From Apodospora peruviana (taxonomy: Eukaryota > Ascomycota > Sordariomycetes > Sordariales > Lasiosphaeriaceae): a stretch of 64,000 nt of DNA. The stretch is taken from positions 2,666,001 to 2,730,000 of the forward strand of contig JAUEDM010000005.1 in the NCBI GenBank assembly GCA_033439685.1, read 5' to 3'. A program made the position numbers and the translations under genes. The notes beneath the pieces are model-generated. The model saw only the letters and a program-made list of their open reading frames with translations, did no database searches and was not told the origin of the DNA. This document shows positions 33,518 to 43,551 of this stretch, piece by piece (positions within the stretch are counted from its first letter, which is position 1; each line of letters begins with the position of its first letter).

Positions 33518-34508
33518 TCAGTCCGCCGAAATCTCATGCCCTTCGAGCTCCTTCTGAGTCCAATCCCAAGTCGCCCTGGCCAGCTCCTCATCAGCCAACA
33601 GACCCGTTGGCTCGACATGCACGCCGACGGGCTCGTAATGCGCCCCATTCACCACCGCATCCGTCGCTGCCGTTGCCGCCCACAGCTGATTCTTGACGCC
33701 GTCCTCCACTGGTCGGACATGCTTTGGCGCAACTTCAATCTGCAGATACTTCATCTGCTCGTCGCCCGGCTCGCGCTTGAAAAGCTGCGTGTCCACCTCC
33801 CCCGGGTTGACTGATACTATGGTGATCCGCGGGCCGTGCCGCAGCGCAAACTGCTGCGCGTAGAGCACGTTGGCGACCTTGCTCTGGATGTACCGGTTGA
33901 CTGGTGTCACGGCTCCGTCCAGGGACTTGAGGGTGTCGAACTGGATCTTTTGGGTGGCGTCGGCGTATTTCCATGCCGCCGAGGCGAGGCTCACGACGCG
34001 CGGAGTTGTGGCTGTCTTGAGGAGGAGCGGCATGAGGAGTTTGAGGAGGAACGCGTGGCCGAGGTGGTTGGTGCCCATCTGGATCTCGTAGCCCTCCTTG
34101 GTGAGCTTCGGCGGGCAGCCCATGACTGCATACATCTTTTAGCAAATGCAATGCGTGTGTTGGAGAAAGGGGTGTGTGATGCGTACGGCCAGCGTTCAGC
34201 ATCAGGATATCTAGCCGCGATGTGGACGCGAGGACCGTCTTCGCCGCGCCCTTGATCGACTCGAAAGAGCTCAAGTCGAGGTCCAGTGGAGTTACGGGTG
34301 CGTCAGGGACTCGGGCCTGGATGTAGCTGGCTGCTTCTTGGCCTTTGAGGGGATCGCGTGCCGCCATCCAGATCCGTTCTGGCTGGTGCTTGGCCAGCTC
34401 CAGGGCGGATTGTCTACCCAGCCCGCTGTTGGCGCCGGTGATGAGAATGACCTTACCCGCGAGGGAAGGGATGTCGGTCGCTGGGTTGAAGGCGGCGGTG
34501 GTAGCCAT
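33518..34508 (-). CDS. Short-chain dehydrogenase, retinol-dehydrogenase/WWOX-like (2 exons)
   Basis: Exons 34187-34508 and 33518-34125 give 309 aa; donor GTACGC, acceptor ATGCAG. Motifs: TGANSGLG at residues 24-31 for NADP(H), DLDLSSFESI, LNAGLM at the splice joint, NHLGHAFLL, a Ser near 153-156, YIQSK (186-190) with catalytic Tyr and Lys, and VNPGEVDTQL after the active site. These fit the atypical-long-chain/retinol-dehydrogenase-like SDR group that reduces ketones or aldehydes of lipophilic metabolites. It is convergent with the adjacent Zn2Cys6 regulator and is the only enzyme in this block. Confidence 0.92.
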
Positions 34509-35637
34509 GTTTGGAGGGTTTAAAATTGTTCTTGAGGAAGAGAGTTGTGTAGGACGGATGAACGTGAGTAAGTACTAAAGAGAGTAGGAACAGGAGTGAA
34601 GCTCTGGGCTTTTTATACACGCCATCAATGGCCATTTCGTCTTATGACATGCGCTCCGGAGGCTGTAGCATCCTGCAGCTTCGTATAACTGGCAGTCTGC
34701 GCTGAGTCTGTCCCTGCACCGAATATATCAAATTCTCACCCTGCCGCGGTGGATACATGTACAGCTCGGATACCAGGCCCTCTTGTTGGCTGCGTAGACT
34801 TGAAGCCCATCGCCCTGGTCCTGGATTCTCCTGCATGTCACATGTGCCATGTTGGCGGCTGTACGGGTTGGCTTATATGTGGTTTCTGTCCGCCGCCTCC
34901 ATCAGACATCTCGGTTTCCTGCAAGTCCCATTGGCTCGGATTTTGAGCATCTTCATTGGCTACACTAACTACCAGAAGTAGTTTGAACGCCACCTGGTCC
35001 CTCGTCAGACGTGAAGAACATGTACACCATTCCACGGTAAATAGTAGCCAGCGGGTACTTTATAAGGGCCCCAGCTCGTGACTTTACAGGCCTCCTGGTA
35101 GCCATCCCCTAAACCTCATTCAAGCAGTAAATATACCTTGTAAAGACCGTCTCAGGCCCTAGCAGTCGATTGCAAAACATATTACAGATAAGGAATCTTA
35201 CAGGGTTTTGTAAGGTACCCGATGGCTACTATTTACGCATGAATGGTGGACTGACGTTCGGCCGCGAATACGAGCGTGTGATTCTATCTCTTCGAGTTAG
35301 TTCATAACGGCAGGGCCCCTGTGATAGTAGTGTTTGACGATTCCCGTTTGATAAAAGAAGAATGTCAATTTTATACTTCGGACTACTTAATCCGTAGTCT
35401 ATAGCAAAAAACGCCGCAACGCCAGCCATACATGTGTGGTAATAGAAGCAGGGGAGGAAACAGCAAATCTATAAAGAAAAAGCAAAACAAACCCAGAAAC
35501 ACAGCTAAAAAGAACACGCAAATTTGTAGCCGAACCCAGACTCATCAATGCAACATGCGCGCCGTATTAAAATAAAAGCAAGTCATAAAAAAAACCCGAG
35601 GCTCAACCTCACTCACTCATGGTCGGCCATGCGCGCA
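34509..35637. other. non-coding stretch
   Basis: Promoter of the dehydrogenase and 3' flank of the Gly-rich gene. AT-rich near 35.4-35.6 kb. No gene recognised. Confidence 0.45.
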
Positions 35638-36434
35638 CTAAGGGCACCGTCCATTCACCAGCACATCTCGTCCACCCACCACCGTGGTTGCCTCAAGGTC
35701 CAGCCGTATCCCAGTAGTTCCACACGTCTCACACGGAATGCTTGCGCCGCCCCACGGGCTTCTTATGCTCCCAACACCGTGGCAAGTCCCGCATCGGATC
35801 TTCGTGGGAGGAGGAGGAGGGACAACGTTCCGAACCACACCGGAGCCACCGCATAGTTGGCAGCCGTCCAAGCCTGCCTCGCGATCCCTACCCCCGACGT
35901 TCCTGGATCGGTGACGGATGCTGAACTCGCTGCGCGAGCTGCTGGTGGCGGAGCCGGTCTCGCCCGAGTCGTAGCTCTGGATGTTCGCGCGGTCGCTGTA
36001 TGGACCTCGACCACCGCCCGGATGATAGCCGCTGCTGGGCCCAGGTCCACCGCTGCCACCGTAGCCGCTGGGCCCGCCCTGGTGATGGCCGCTCGGGCCG
36101 GGGCCAGCGCCGTAACCACCCAGGCTGTGGTAATCCTGACCGTAGCTACTCGGGGGACGAGAAGGAGGTCCAGGTGGACCCGGCTGCAAGTTGTAGGTGT
36201 GAGGTTGGGAATTGGCGCGGGGCTGAAGCCGCCGCGTCCGCCGCGTGCACCGAAGCCGCCACGAGGCCTACTTCCGCTGCCGCCGCCGCCCGAGAAGCTC
36301 TCCCTAACCCTGTCGTACTGGTTGCTGAGTTCGTTTCCGTAGTCGCGGGGCGGGGAAGTACCTCCGCTGCCGTAGTAATTACGGTGTGGGCTGCGTCTGT
36401 CGCGGGCATAGTTGCGTGGTTCGGGGTCGGGCAC
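35638..36434 (-). CDS. Gly/Pro-rich protein with three DnaJ-type CxxCxGxG zinc repeats; frame break inside
   Basis: The N-terminal segment (36434 downward) is Arg/Gly-rich, RGG-like (GGFGARGGRGGF). The reading then moves frame at a run of four C (plus-strand G 36219-36222). One more C would give a continuous protein through NSQPHTYNLQPGPPGPPSRP and a long Gly/Tyr/Ser-rich stretch. Near the C-terminus lie CQLCGGSG, CGTCHGVG and CETCGTTG (35862 to 35710), the CxxCxGxG spacing of DnaJ cysteine-rich zinc modules, but there is no J domain. The start is unresolved: the first segment has no in-frame ATG and follows an acceptor-like ATTATAG at about 36440. A 5' exon with ATG 36600 and donor GTACTC (36579) is possible but weak. 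RGG plus zinc repeats suggest RNA or protein binding. Confidence 0.6.
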
Positions 36435-37330
36435 CTTTTTCTATAATTTACAGTGTTGGTGCGGTAAGAGAGTAGGTCGCCGGTGGTGGTTGAGCGAGTA
36501 GGAAGAAACTTTTGGCTACGAGTAAAGAGGTTGCTGTCTTGGACAGAAAGAATAGGATGGGGATATCGAGCTAGAGTACAGCTGCGTGCTTTGGATTCAT
36601 GCTGCGTGAGGAGAGATGGTGAAACCGAACAGCGTTGTAGATATGGTGAGGTACGAGTGGTTTGATGTGTCTTATTCTCTTTGTTTGGGCTGAACTCTGC
36701 CCTACTTATACTCGACGGTCCAACGTAATCACAGAACTCCGCGCAGACACGCAGACGGTGAACCTTTCAATCTGAGGATATCACTCAGTGATAGCTTCAG
36801 TATCATGGCCACAGCGAGAACCGGTCATAGCCAGTTTCAGGGCTCCGATTCCTGAGAAATAGGACCTGAGGGTCGCCATGCTTTGCCCTCCGGTCTCGAT
36901 TTCCGGTTGATGAGAGCCAGATCCCATCAAACTTTTGCCTGGTGTCAAATCCCGACGGTAGTAGTAAAATTGATTCCGCCATCTCCCAAGAAGCTCCCTT
37001 CCACTGAGTGGAGCATTGTAGTTCTCTTGAAGTTCAAAGACGTTATTTGGAGCTTCAATAGCTCGAGCTACCGCGCAGAACGGGATGTATATTTTCCGTC
37101 GGTGCGTTCCAGCTTCCATAACAAGGTAGGAAGACCTTGGAGCCACCAGTTAGCGGGACCTAGTCTGAGTGTACGGAATAGTCTCCGCTTATTAGCTCGA
37201 CGCTATAATCCTTTCCTTGGATGCTGTCATTCCTACCCAATAAACCACCCAACTACCTATCCCAGTAACCCGTCGCTACAGTTCATTCCAAACCCAGCAG
37301 CCAGCTGGCCGCATTGATAGGACCGAGCTC
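36435..37330. other. intergenic region
   Basis: Upstream of the Gly-rich gene, possibly holding its first exon, and 3' flank of the next minus-strand gene. Nothing else recognised. Confidence 0.4.
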
Positions 37331-38482
37331 TCACGAAGCCAACCCATTCAGCCTCTTCCACTCCAACCTCTGCTCCTCCTCGGCCTCAGTCCCTCTCCAT
37401 GTGCGGCCCTTCAAGTGCCTGACGCAAAGCTGCTTCCCTTCATCGGGATAGTACAGCCAACAGGCCCACTTCTTCCACTGCCCCTCCTTCATCTCGGTCC
37501 TCGCGCGATGACCTGCTGTGTCCTCGATAAAGGCGCCCCGCAACATGGACAGCCGGGTGGGAAATACATGCTGTAGATAGTGCTCTGTTGAGGCAATGTG
37601 TGGCTTATCAAACCAGAAGAAGAGGGGTGTGAGCGGAATCTTGGTGACCGTGCTGCTTCCAATGTGGGACTGGCCATTGTGATGGGTCGAGACGGTAGGT
37701 ATGTGAAGGGAGAAATTTTGCTTGTACAGGTTCGTCAGCGCCCTGAGCGCAGGGAACTGCATGACGTGGTCCGAAGTGGCGTACGAGATCATTCGGATGG
37801 ACGGAAAGCAGACATATTTGACTGGAACGCTGATGGTCTGCCGGCTTTCAGACTTGCCATCGGAGTCTTGCATGATGTTGAGTAGCGGTGAGAGCGGGAT
37901 GTCGGAGACCAGCGACCAGTCGTGCTGCTGAACCCAAACATAGGGCGTCGTGGTCAACCGCAGAGCTGAACGTACCGCCAGGCCGAAACCTAATCGCTGG
38001 TCGGGATCGATGAAGGTGACGCGTCCGTTTTTGGTTTTGGTGATGGTCAGAGGAACGGCATTGGTCTGCTGGGCGTAGATGTCGGAGCCGTATTCTGCCT
38101 CGTCCTGAGTTATGACCAGCCGATTGCCTTCGTCACTCTGATCGAACTTGCGCGAGTATTCTTTCAAAATGAGGGCCCTGGCATTCTCTCTGTACTCGGC
38201 GAAGGTGGCGGCGCCTTCGGCCGTCACTGTACCCTTCTTCAGACGGGCTTGCGTGGAGATGCGATCGAACGTGTCGAGGACCAGGATGACCTGACATGCC
38301 GTAAGGGCTGGACAGTGTGCGTGAAACGAGTGAATGATGGTCGATAAGAGTTCGGTGGATGGCGCCGACGGGGTTGGCGATGTGGTGATAATGAGCGTCA
38401 GAAGATGATCATGGGTGGCCATTGATGTCATTGTATTTGTCGCCGGCGGGGTCATTGTCAACGAGACCTCCTCCAAAGCCAT
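37331..38482 (-). CDS. hypothetical protein with glycosyltransferase-like features
   Basis: An intronless frame. The first in-frame ATG is at 38482 (384 aa); a later Met at residue 21 (ATGGCC context) is an alternative start. An N-terminal β-α pattern (HLLTLIITTSPTPSAPSTEL, then QVILVLDTFDRI) looks like the beginning of a GT-A nucleotide-sugar fold. Further on, GFGLAVRSALRLTTTPYVWV followed by QQHDWSL resembles the acceptor/metal-binding region in which family members carry H-D or D-x-D. The C-terminus WACWLYYPDEGKQLCVRHLK is Trp/Tyr-rich. I do not recognise a named family with confidence, and the glycosyltransferase suggestion is inference. Confidence 0.6.
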   Translation of the reverse strand: MALEEVSLTMTPPATNTMTSMATHDHLLTLIITTSPTPSAPSTELLSTIIHSFHAHCPALTACQVILVLDTFDRISTQARLKKGTVTAEGAATFAEYRENARALILKEYSRKFDQSDEGNRLVITQDEAEYGSDIYAQQTNAVPLTITKTKNGRVTFIDPDQRLGFGLAVRSALRLTTTPYVWVQQHDWSLVSDIPLSPLLNIMQDSDGKSESRQTISVPVKYVCFPSIRMISYATSDHVMQFPALRALTNLYKQNFSLHIPTVSTHHNGQSHIGSSTVTKIPLTPLFFWFDKPHIASTEHYLQHVFPTRLSMLRGAFIEDTAGHRARTEMKEGQWKKWACWLYYPDEGKQLCVRHLKGRTWRGTEAEEEQRLEWKRLNGLAS

Positions 38483-39051
38483 CTCGCAAACATCAATCTC
38501 CAAAGTGAAGGCGTTGACCCTGCCGACAAGTCCATCCAAACAGACCTGGCCTGGACTGTTGTGGTGAGGATGAAAGCGCTATCTCGGCCAAGTGTGGAAT
38601 TATCGCAAAAAGTCTGAGTCGGGTGCCGTCGGGAAGAGAAATCTGTTTGGGGACACCCACCATAAAAGTGGGGCACTGGGCGCTGTCTAGAATCTAGATC
38701 TACCTTAGTTCTAGTTCGGATATTGAATGGCTTTGCTTCAGATTTGACAAGATATCATGGATCAATATTATTCATCAAAATATTCCAATGATCAAACACA
38801 GAGATCTGAGGTTAAATGGAAAGAGCGTAGTTGAGCCAAATGCCATTCTTTTCCGGAGTGAAAATGGACGGGAAGAATCGGATGCAAATACCGGGCGCTT
38901 TGCTTTAATAACATATTGATAATTACGTCTGTTCTAGGTCTAAAGAAACCCATGATTCTAAATCCCGTCGCACCAATCCATGCGCCAACAGTCAATCCTC
39001 ACTTTGCCAAACACACCGAGTCATGCACCCAACATATCCGCACTTCCAAGC
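38483..39051. other. intergenic region
   Basis: 5' flank of the preceding gene and 3' flank of the cytochrome b561 gene. No gene seen. Confidence 0.45.
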
Positions 39052-39986
39052 TCAGAAAGCAACTTCACCATCGTTCATTTTCCTGTTGGGCAAATACCCC
39101 CGAGGGGCATTTTTGCTTGCCCTCCAACGCCTCCATTCGCCCCAGGCCGCCGCCAACATCCATAACCCCCACATCACAGCAGCCACGACGATGTAAGCGA
39201 CCTTGAGCTTCTTGGACGCACCCGCCATGTACAATCCCAAAGCGCCGTTGGCGATACCAAGAGTGATGAAGATTCGCCCGTTGAAGAGGTGCATATACGA
39301 CCAGATCTGACGCCGGCCGACCTGCTTGAACTTGGCGTGATGGATCAACCCCAAGAATGGTTGCAGAAACAGGAAGATGAGCACGACAATACCGATGATA
39401 GGGTGATAGCTCGTGTCTGGGTTTGTCATCTAAAGACATGTCAACAAAAGGTTGAAGACCGATGCTAATTCACGACGTGGCTCAGGCTGAAACTTACCAG
39501 ACTACCGCCGTTCGGAATCCGCACCTCACGCACGAGATACAAGCCCATGCCGACGGCAGCGATGTACACCACGTACGCGATCAACTGCGTCAGAGCGTGT
39601 ACCCAGATGGCGAAACGGCCTGGGACGATGCGCATGAGGATGGAGCCAAGGGGAAAGAGAACAACCATCGCCAGAGCTCCGAGTATGCCATGAATCGCCC
39701 GCGCTCTCATGGCCGCATCGATATCGAATCCTGCTCCTCGAAAGTTGCCGAAATCCCCAGACGACCCCGAGCCCGAGCCCGAGCCAGACCCAGACCCAGA
39801 TCCAGATCCGCCGAATGTATTCCCCGACCCTCCTCCGTTGTATCCTCCATATCCCCCGTACTGTGCTTGTACGCTCGCAGCCGACGCTATATTATCTGTG
39901 AGCATCCCTGATTGAAGGCAATTGATATTACAAGAAGGGAACATACCTAGCAAGACAGCCACTGCTGCACGTGTCAAAGCCATCAT
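39052..39986 (-). CDS. Secretory-pathway cytochrome b561-type membrane protein (3 exons)
   Basis: Exons 39947-39986, 39498-39886 and 39052-39429 give 268 aa. Donors are GTATGT and GTAAGT. Splicing of the first intron creates a clean signal peptide, MMALTRAAVAVLLASAASVQ, followed by a Gly/Tyr/Ser-rich linker with a Gly-Ser repeat. The membrane part has the b561 haem ligands His in RARAIHGILG, His in AIWVHALTQL, His in TSYHPIIGI and His in WSYMHLFNGR, one in each of the four core helices (PF03188). Such proteins pass electrons across membranes, with ascorbate, extracellular reductases or ferric iron as known partners. No DOMON or cellobiose-dehydrogenase cytochrome domain is attached here. Confidence 0.88.
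39765..39812 (-). repeat. Gly-Ser coding repeat
   Basis: A hexanucleotide-type tract (plus strand GAGCCC then GACCCA/GATCCA units) encodes GSGSGSGSGSGSGS in the linker of the b561 protein. Such tracts often vary in length between strains. Confidence 0.75.
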
Positions 39987-41569
39987 GTTTGTCCCAAGAA
40001 AGATCGATTACCCCAGGATTTGAGGAACAGGGAGAGCTGAGAAAAATACTATTAACAGGGCATCAGGAGTTATTATCGAGTGAGACAGCGATGATCGTAT
40101 GCATGCGGTATGCTTGCGTGGATGGCGCCGCTGTTTCGGACCAGAAGTTGGGGAGACGCCGGCGGCCAGGGCTGCGCGGTTGCCCGTCAGCCACTCACCA
40201 CCACCGCCTTCCGTGCGAAGTACCCGAGAGACAGGAATGCAGAGCCCAAGGCCGGTTCCTCGCATGCACTTTACTTGCCCACCTGGCCATGTGGCAGGAG
40301 CTGGCAGCCGATTCTGAGTCGTCGAACCTGTTCGCGTATTGCGTGGCCTGTCACGGCATGCATGCACAAATCCTTGGCCGTTCTTTCTTTGTACTGGCTG
40401 CGGCTGAGTGGCAGTACTCCGTCGGGACCGACTGCATGGTTGCTGTCCGGACACTGCACCTGCATGGACGAATCCGCGGAACTACTTTTGATAGCGTTTG
40501 GAATGCTGTTGGGTTTGAGATTGGGAGGTAAGAATGACGTTGTTTGCATTCCAGCACGGGGCCTGGCTAAGTAAGCTATCTAAGGTAAGTAATACTAAAC
40601 TGCGTCTCTTTAATATAGCTGCCAGCCAAGTATACTACCGGTGTCTAGAGATAAGGTAATTACGATAAATAGACTGCAGTTCAAATTATAAACAGTCCTG
40701 ATCTCAGCCCTCTTTACACTTCTAGATTCCCCAACCTCAAACTATGTAAGCACTACGGTACGACCAGGACATTGGTTGGCAATACAGTGAACTCCATCAA
40801 CGTCCCCGAGGCGAACAAATGATGTCAACAGCAAGAGCTTGTGCCTATGTGGATAGGAGAAGAAGACATTGAAACAAATATCACAAAGGGATGGTGAAAA
40901 TAGACGGAAGAAATAACACCTAGGTATAAGTCCGCCAGAACACAACCGAGTCTATCACAGTTGAGTGAATATTTCAATCTCAGGCAGGCTCTCAGGCAGG
41001 CAACCCAAACTGTCTAATCATGTCATTGGAAGCTCCGGTGGCCGACTACCTGTCATCGGAAGTTTGATGAAGACCTAGGTTGCCATGGACATGTCTTGAA
41101 AACGGCAGTCATGTCCAAGTTTCGAGATTTGGTGGAGCGAGCTATCAAGAGGATAAAACTGCAACATGCTTCGGAGATGCCGAGGCATTTTAGCTCCAGC
41201 AAACAGCTTTTGACCGCAGTCAACAGACTGGAGAAGCTCGCATGTCTATGAAATGCCAACCGGTGGCCGAGACCATACCTCAGGGCTACCTAGGCACTAT
41301 TGACGACCTGCTGGATCCCTTGCTGTCTGCACCAAGAGAAAAGCCTGGCGCCTGAGGCTGCTCAGACGGAAGCCGCAAGCGTGAACTCGGCCCCAGTCTG
41401 TCGTCCCTGCCCCCGACCACCCACCGCCACACCATCAGCTTAGGCGCCAGCCTCGTCCCTTCTTCTCTTCCCTTCCACTCCACTCCTCATTGATTCTATC
41501 CACTTCCTTCTGCTCTTCTCCACTCCAGACTGTAGGTGGAATCACAAAAGAGTGGGACCTCTTATCGCC
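39987..41569. other. non-coding stretch
   Basis: No supportable protein gene. It ends in the U1 snRNA promoter. Confidence 0.45.
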
Positions 41570-41577
41570 TATATAAA
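41570..41577 (+). promoter_or_regulatory. TATA box of the U1 snRNA gene
   Basis: TATATAAA 56 bp upstream of the U1 5' end, followed by a pure pyrimidine-rich tract (CTCCCTCTTTTC and beyond) up to the start. Spacing and the T-rich spacer match the U2 gene in this window. Confidence 0.65.
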
Positions 41578-41625
41578 CGTCGTTCCCCTCCCAGATTTCT
41601 CTCCCTCTTTTCTTTTTTCTTCTTC

Positions 41626-41806
41626 ATACTTACCTTGGTTGGCTGCAGTGAGCTCATGAATCCTCTACAGCATAGCATGTGAGCCTGCATTGCACATCGT
41701 GGTGCTTGCTGCTGTTGGTTGTCCTTCGGGGCCGCCGGGGCCTTAATTTTTGATGTCGCACTCTCTATTTCACTATGATCACTGCTTTATGTAGTGCCAT
41801 GGAGAA
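41626..41806 (+). ncRNA. U1 spliceosomal snRNA
   Basis: It begins with ATACTTACCT, the invariant U1 5' end that pairs with 5' splice sites. Stem-loop I is GCTG...CAGC with the U1-70K-type loop CTCATGAATC. Stem-loop II contains CATTGCACATC, very close to the U1A-binding loop AUUGCACUCC. Stem-loop III is GGTTGTCC-TTCG-GGGCCGCC, eight pairs with one mismatch and a UUCG tetraloop. The Sm site AATTTTTG is at 41745-41752. A 3' hairpin follows: TCTCTAT (41762-41768) pairs completely with ATGGAGA (41799-41805), with an inner CACTA/TAGTG stem. Total length is about 180 nt; the 3' end is inferred from this hairpin. U1 RNP recognises donors such as the GTAAGT sites in this window. Confidence 0.93.
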
Positions 41807-42956
41807 GAAGATCTCTCATCTTTGTTTCATCTTGGTTGTGAGGTGCTCGCCGTACGCATTCGAGCGCCTGGACCTGCTTCGTGATCGTGTGGTGGGTCGG
41901 AGTTCTCATGCCTCCTCTCCTCTTTGGCTCTGTGACTTGATATCTGTGTCGTTCTTTTTGGTACAGTCATCACGGTATTGGCGGGACCTGTGTCAGGATC
42001 CTGTCCTCAATTCAGCGTGGTGTACCGCCGTTGCAGGTCATGAGCCCGACAACGATCACGTAGTGGATGGACGACATGTTAATCAAATCTCTCCTCAGTG
42101 CGTCGCCCATCCTGCAATGATTTCTCAGCTATTCTGCAGTGCTCAGCGCACACTTTCGCGAACTTTGTTCCGCGTCACATCGTCTGCGTCGCTTATGATT
42201 CACCTCCGATTATCGAGAGAGTGTCAGTAGGGATTCAGATTCCAGGCGCAAACACACCCGGGCATTGCATCCATGTCCGCTAACCAGCTTAGATACACGA
42301 ATATCGTCAAAACAGAAGGCACGCGTGTGGTGTTGCCGATGCAAAGCACCACCACCGGCCCATCACAAAGCCGCGTCTGGTGCTGAGAATGTAGCTGGGA
42401 ACCGCATCGTGCGGATGTTTATTGAAAAGATCATCAACCTACACTTGAACTTCGTGACATCATAGGGCGCGCCTTGATCCTTGGGTTAGGTATCGTGACC
42501 TACTTTCACCCGGCTGTCTCTCCTCGAGACCACCACACCCTACCCATTGCCTGCCTGAAAGCAGAATGAAAATGGAGCGGGCATGAGCAGGCCCTGACCG
42601 AACTGGAGCTGCAGGCCCAACCAGGCGTACTGGCGCAGTAACCACCTCGAAGCAAACATTGAAGGAGCAAAACAAGAGACCGCCACAAATTGAACGGGTT
42701 GACAGCGAACGCAGAAAGAGCCGAGCACTACGGGCCGACAAACCGGCGGTGCGTGATTCCTCTCAAAAACTGAAACAATCACGACTGCCCCTGCCAGCCA
42801 AGCCGGAAAGTCATATCACAGCCGTAAACCTCCCACGCAGGCCGTTAAAATACTAGGTTAGGTACTAGCCTTCCTCTTGTGGGAAACCCACCCCAAGTCT
42901 ACGTGAAACCAGGGCATTCTACTAACCAGACCAAAGGCGTAATTAATCGCATCATC
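41807..42956. other. non-coding stretch
   Basis: 3' flank of U1 and upstream region of a small relic. No gene recognised. Confidence 0.4.
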
Positions 42957-43252
42957 ATGGAGTCCTCTCCCGCAAAAGAATCGAAATCCAACACTCCCGC
43001 GGCGTCACCGACCTCGGACGAACCAAAGGCAGCAAAAGGCTTCCAAACCAGGGACGCCAGCGAACAGCCAGTCGGGCAGCTTCGTCACCGATATGCTCAC
43101 CGGGATGGAAGTTCAGGTCGACCTGGTCAAGTTCGCTACGGCGGTGTGAGAGGATACATGATCGGGCGCTGTTCGCCGCTCTGGACGGTATAATCGAGAA
43201 GGGAGTAACGCGGATTAAAAAGGAAAAGATAGACGAGGATGTACTTATATAG
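42957..43252 (+). pseudogene. small coding relic with two +1 frame changes
   Basis: From ATG 42957 a Ser/Lys-rich N-terminus (MESSPAKESKSNTPAASPTS) is read. At about 43030-43045 the coding character moves one frame on, to SGSFVTDMLTGMEVQVDLVK and FATAV. At the T of 43147 it moves one frame again, to ERIHDRALFAALDGIIEKGV, then TRIKKEKIDEDVLI and a stop at 43250-43252. The amphipathic helices read as one helical domain of about 60 residues. No family recognised. No intron fits, because the segments are contiguous. Confidence 0.4.
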
Positions 43253-43551
43253 CCTCGTTCTGCAGAAACTTGATACCGAACGTGTGATGATCGATCCTCA
43301 AGTTACTCTGCATTTCCTTCCTGATCAAAACTTATGGATGCTGCTGCTCAGGAAATCTCGTGGCGGATTCATTTATGCCTATCACCGCTTCTCTTCGAAA
43401 TGCAGTGTCATTATCACTTAGCCTGAACTGTATTCTTGAGATTTACTTTGCAGAAGGCGGAGATTTTGTATTATTATGATTGTTGGCATTCAATAGTTCA
43501 AGTCAAGTAGGTTCCCCAGCCACGATATGCTTTAAATACCTATCTCATTCC
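43253..43551. other. intergenic region
   Basis: Flank between convergent units; nothing recognised. Confidence 0.4.

Noticed and set aside
36282..36318. Using a GT donor (GTTAGG or GTAGGC) to explain the frame change in the Gly-rich gene by an intron
   Set aside because: Donors are poor and phases mostly wrong; a single-base loss in the homopolymer explains the frame change more simply, although transcripts should decide.
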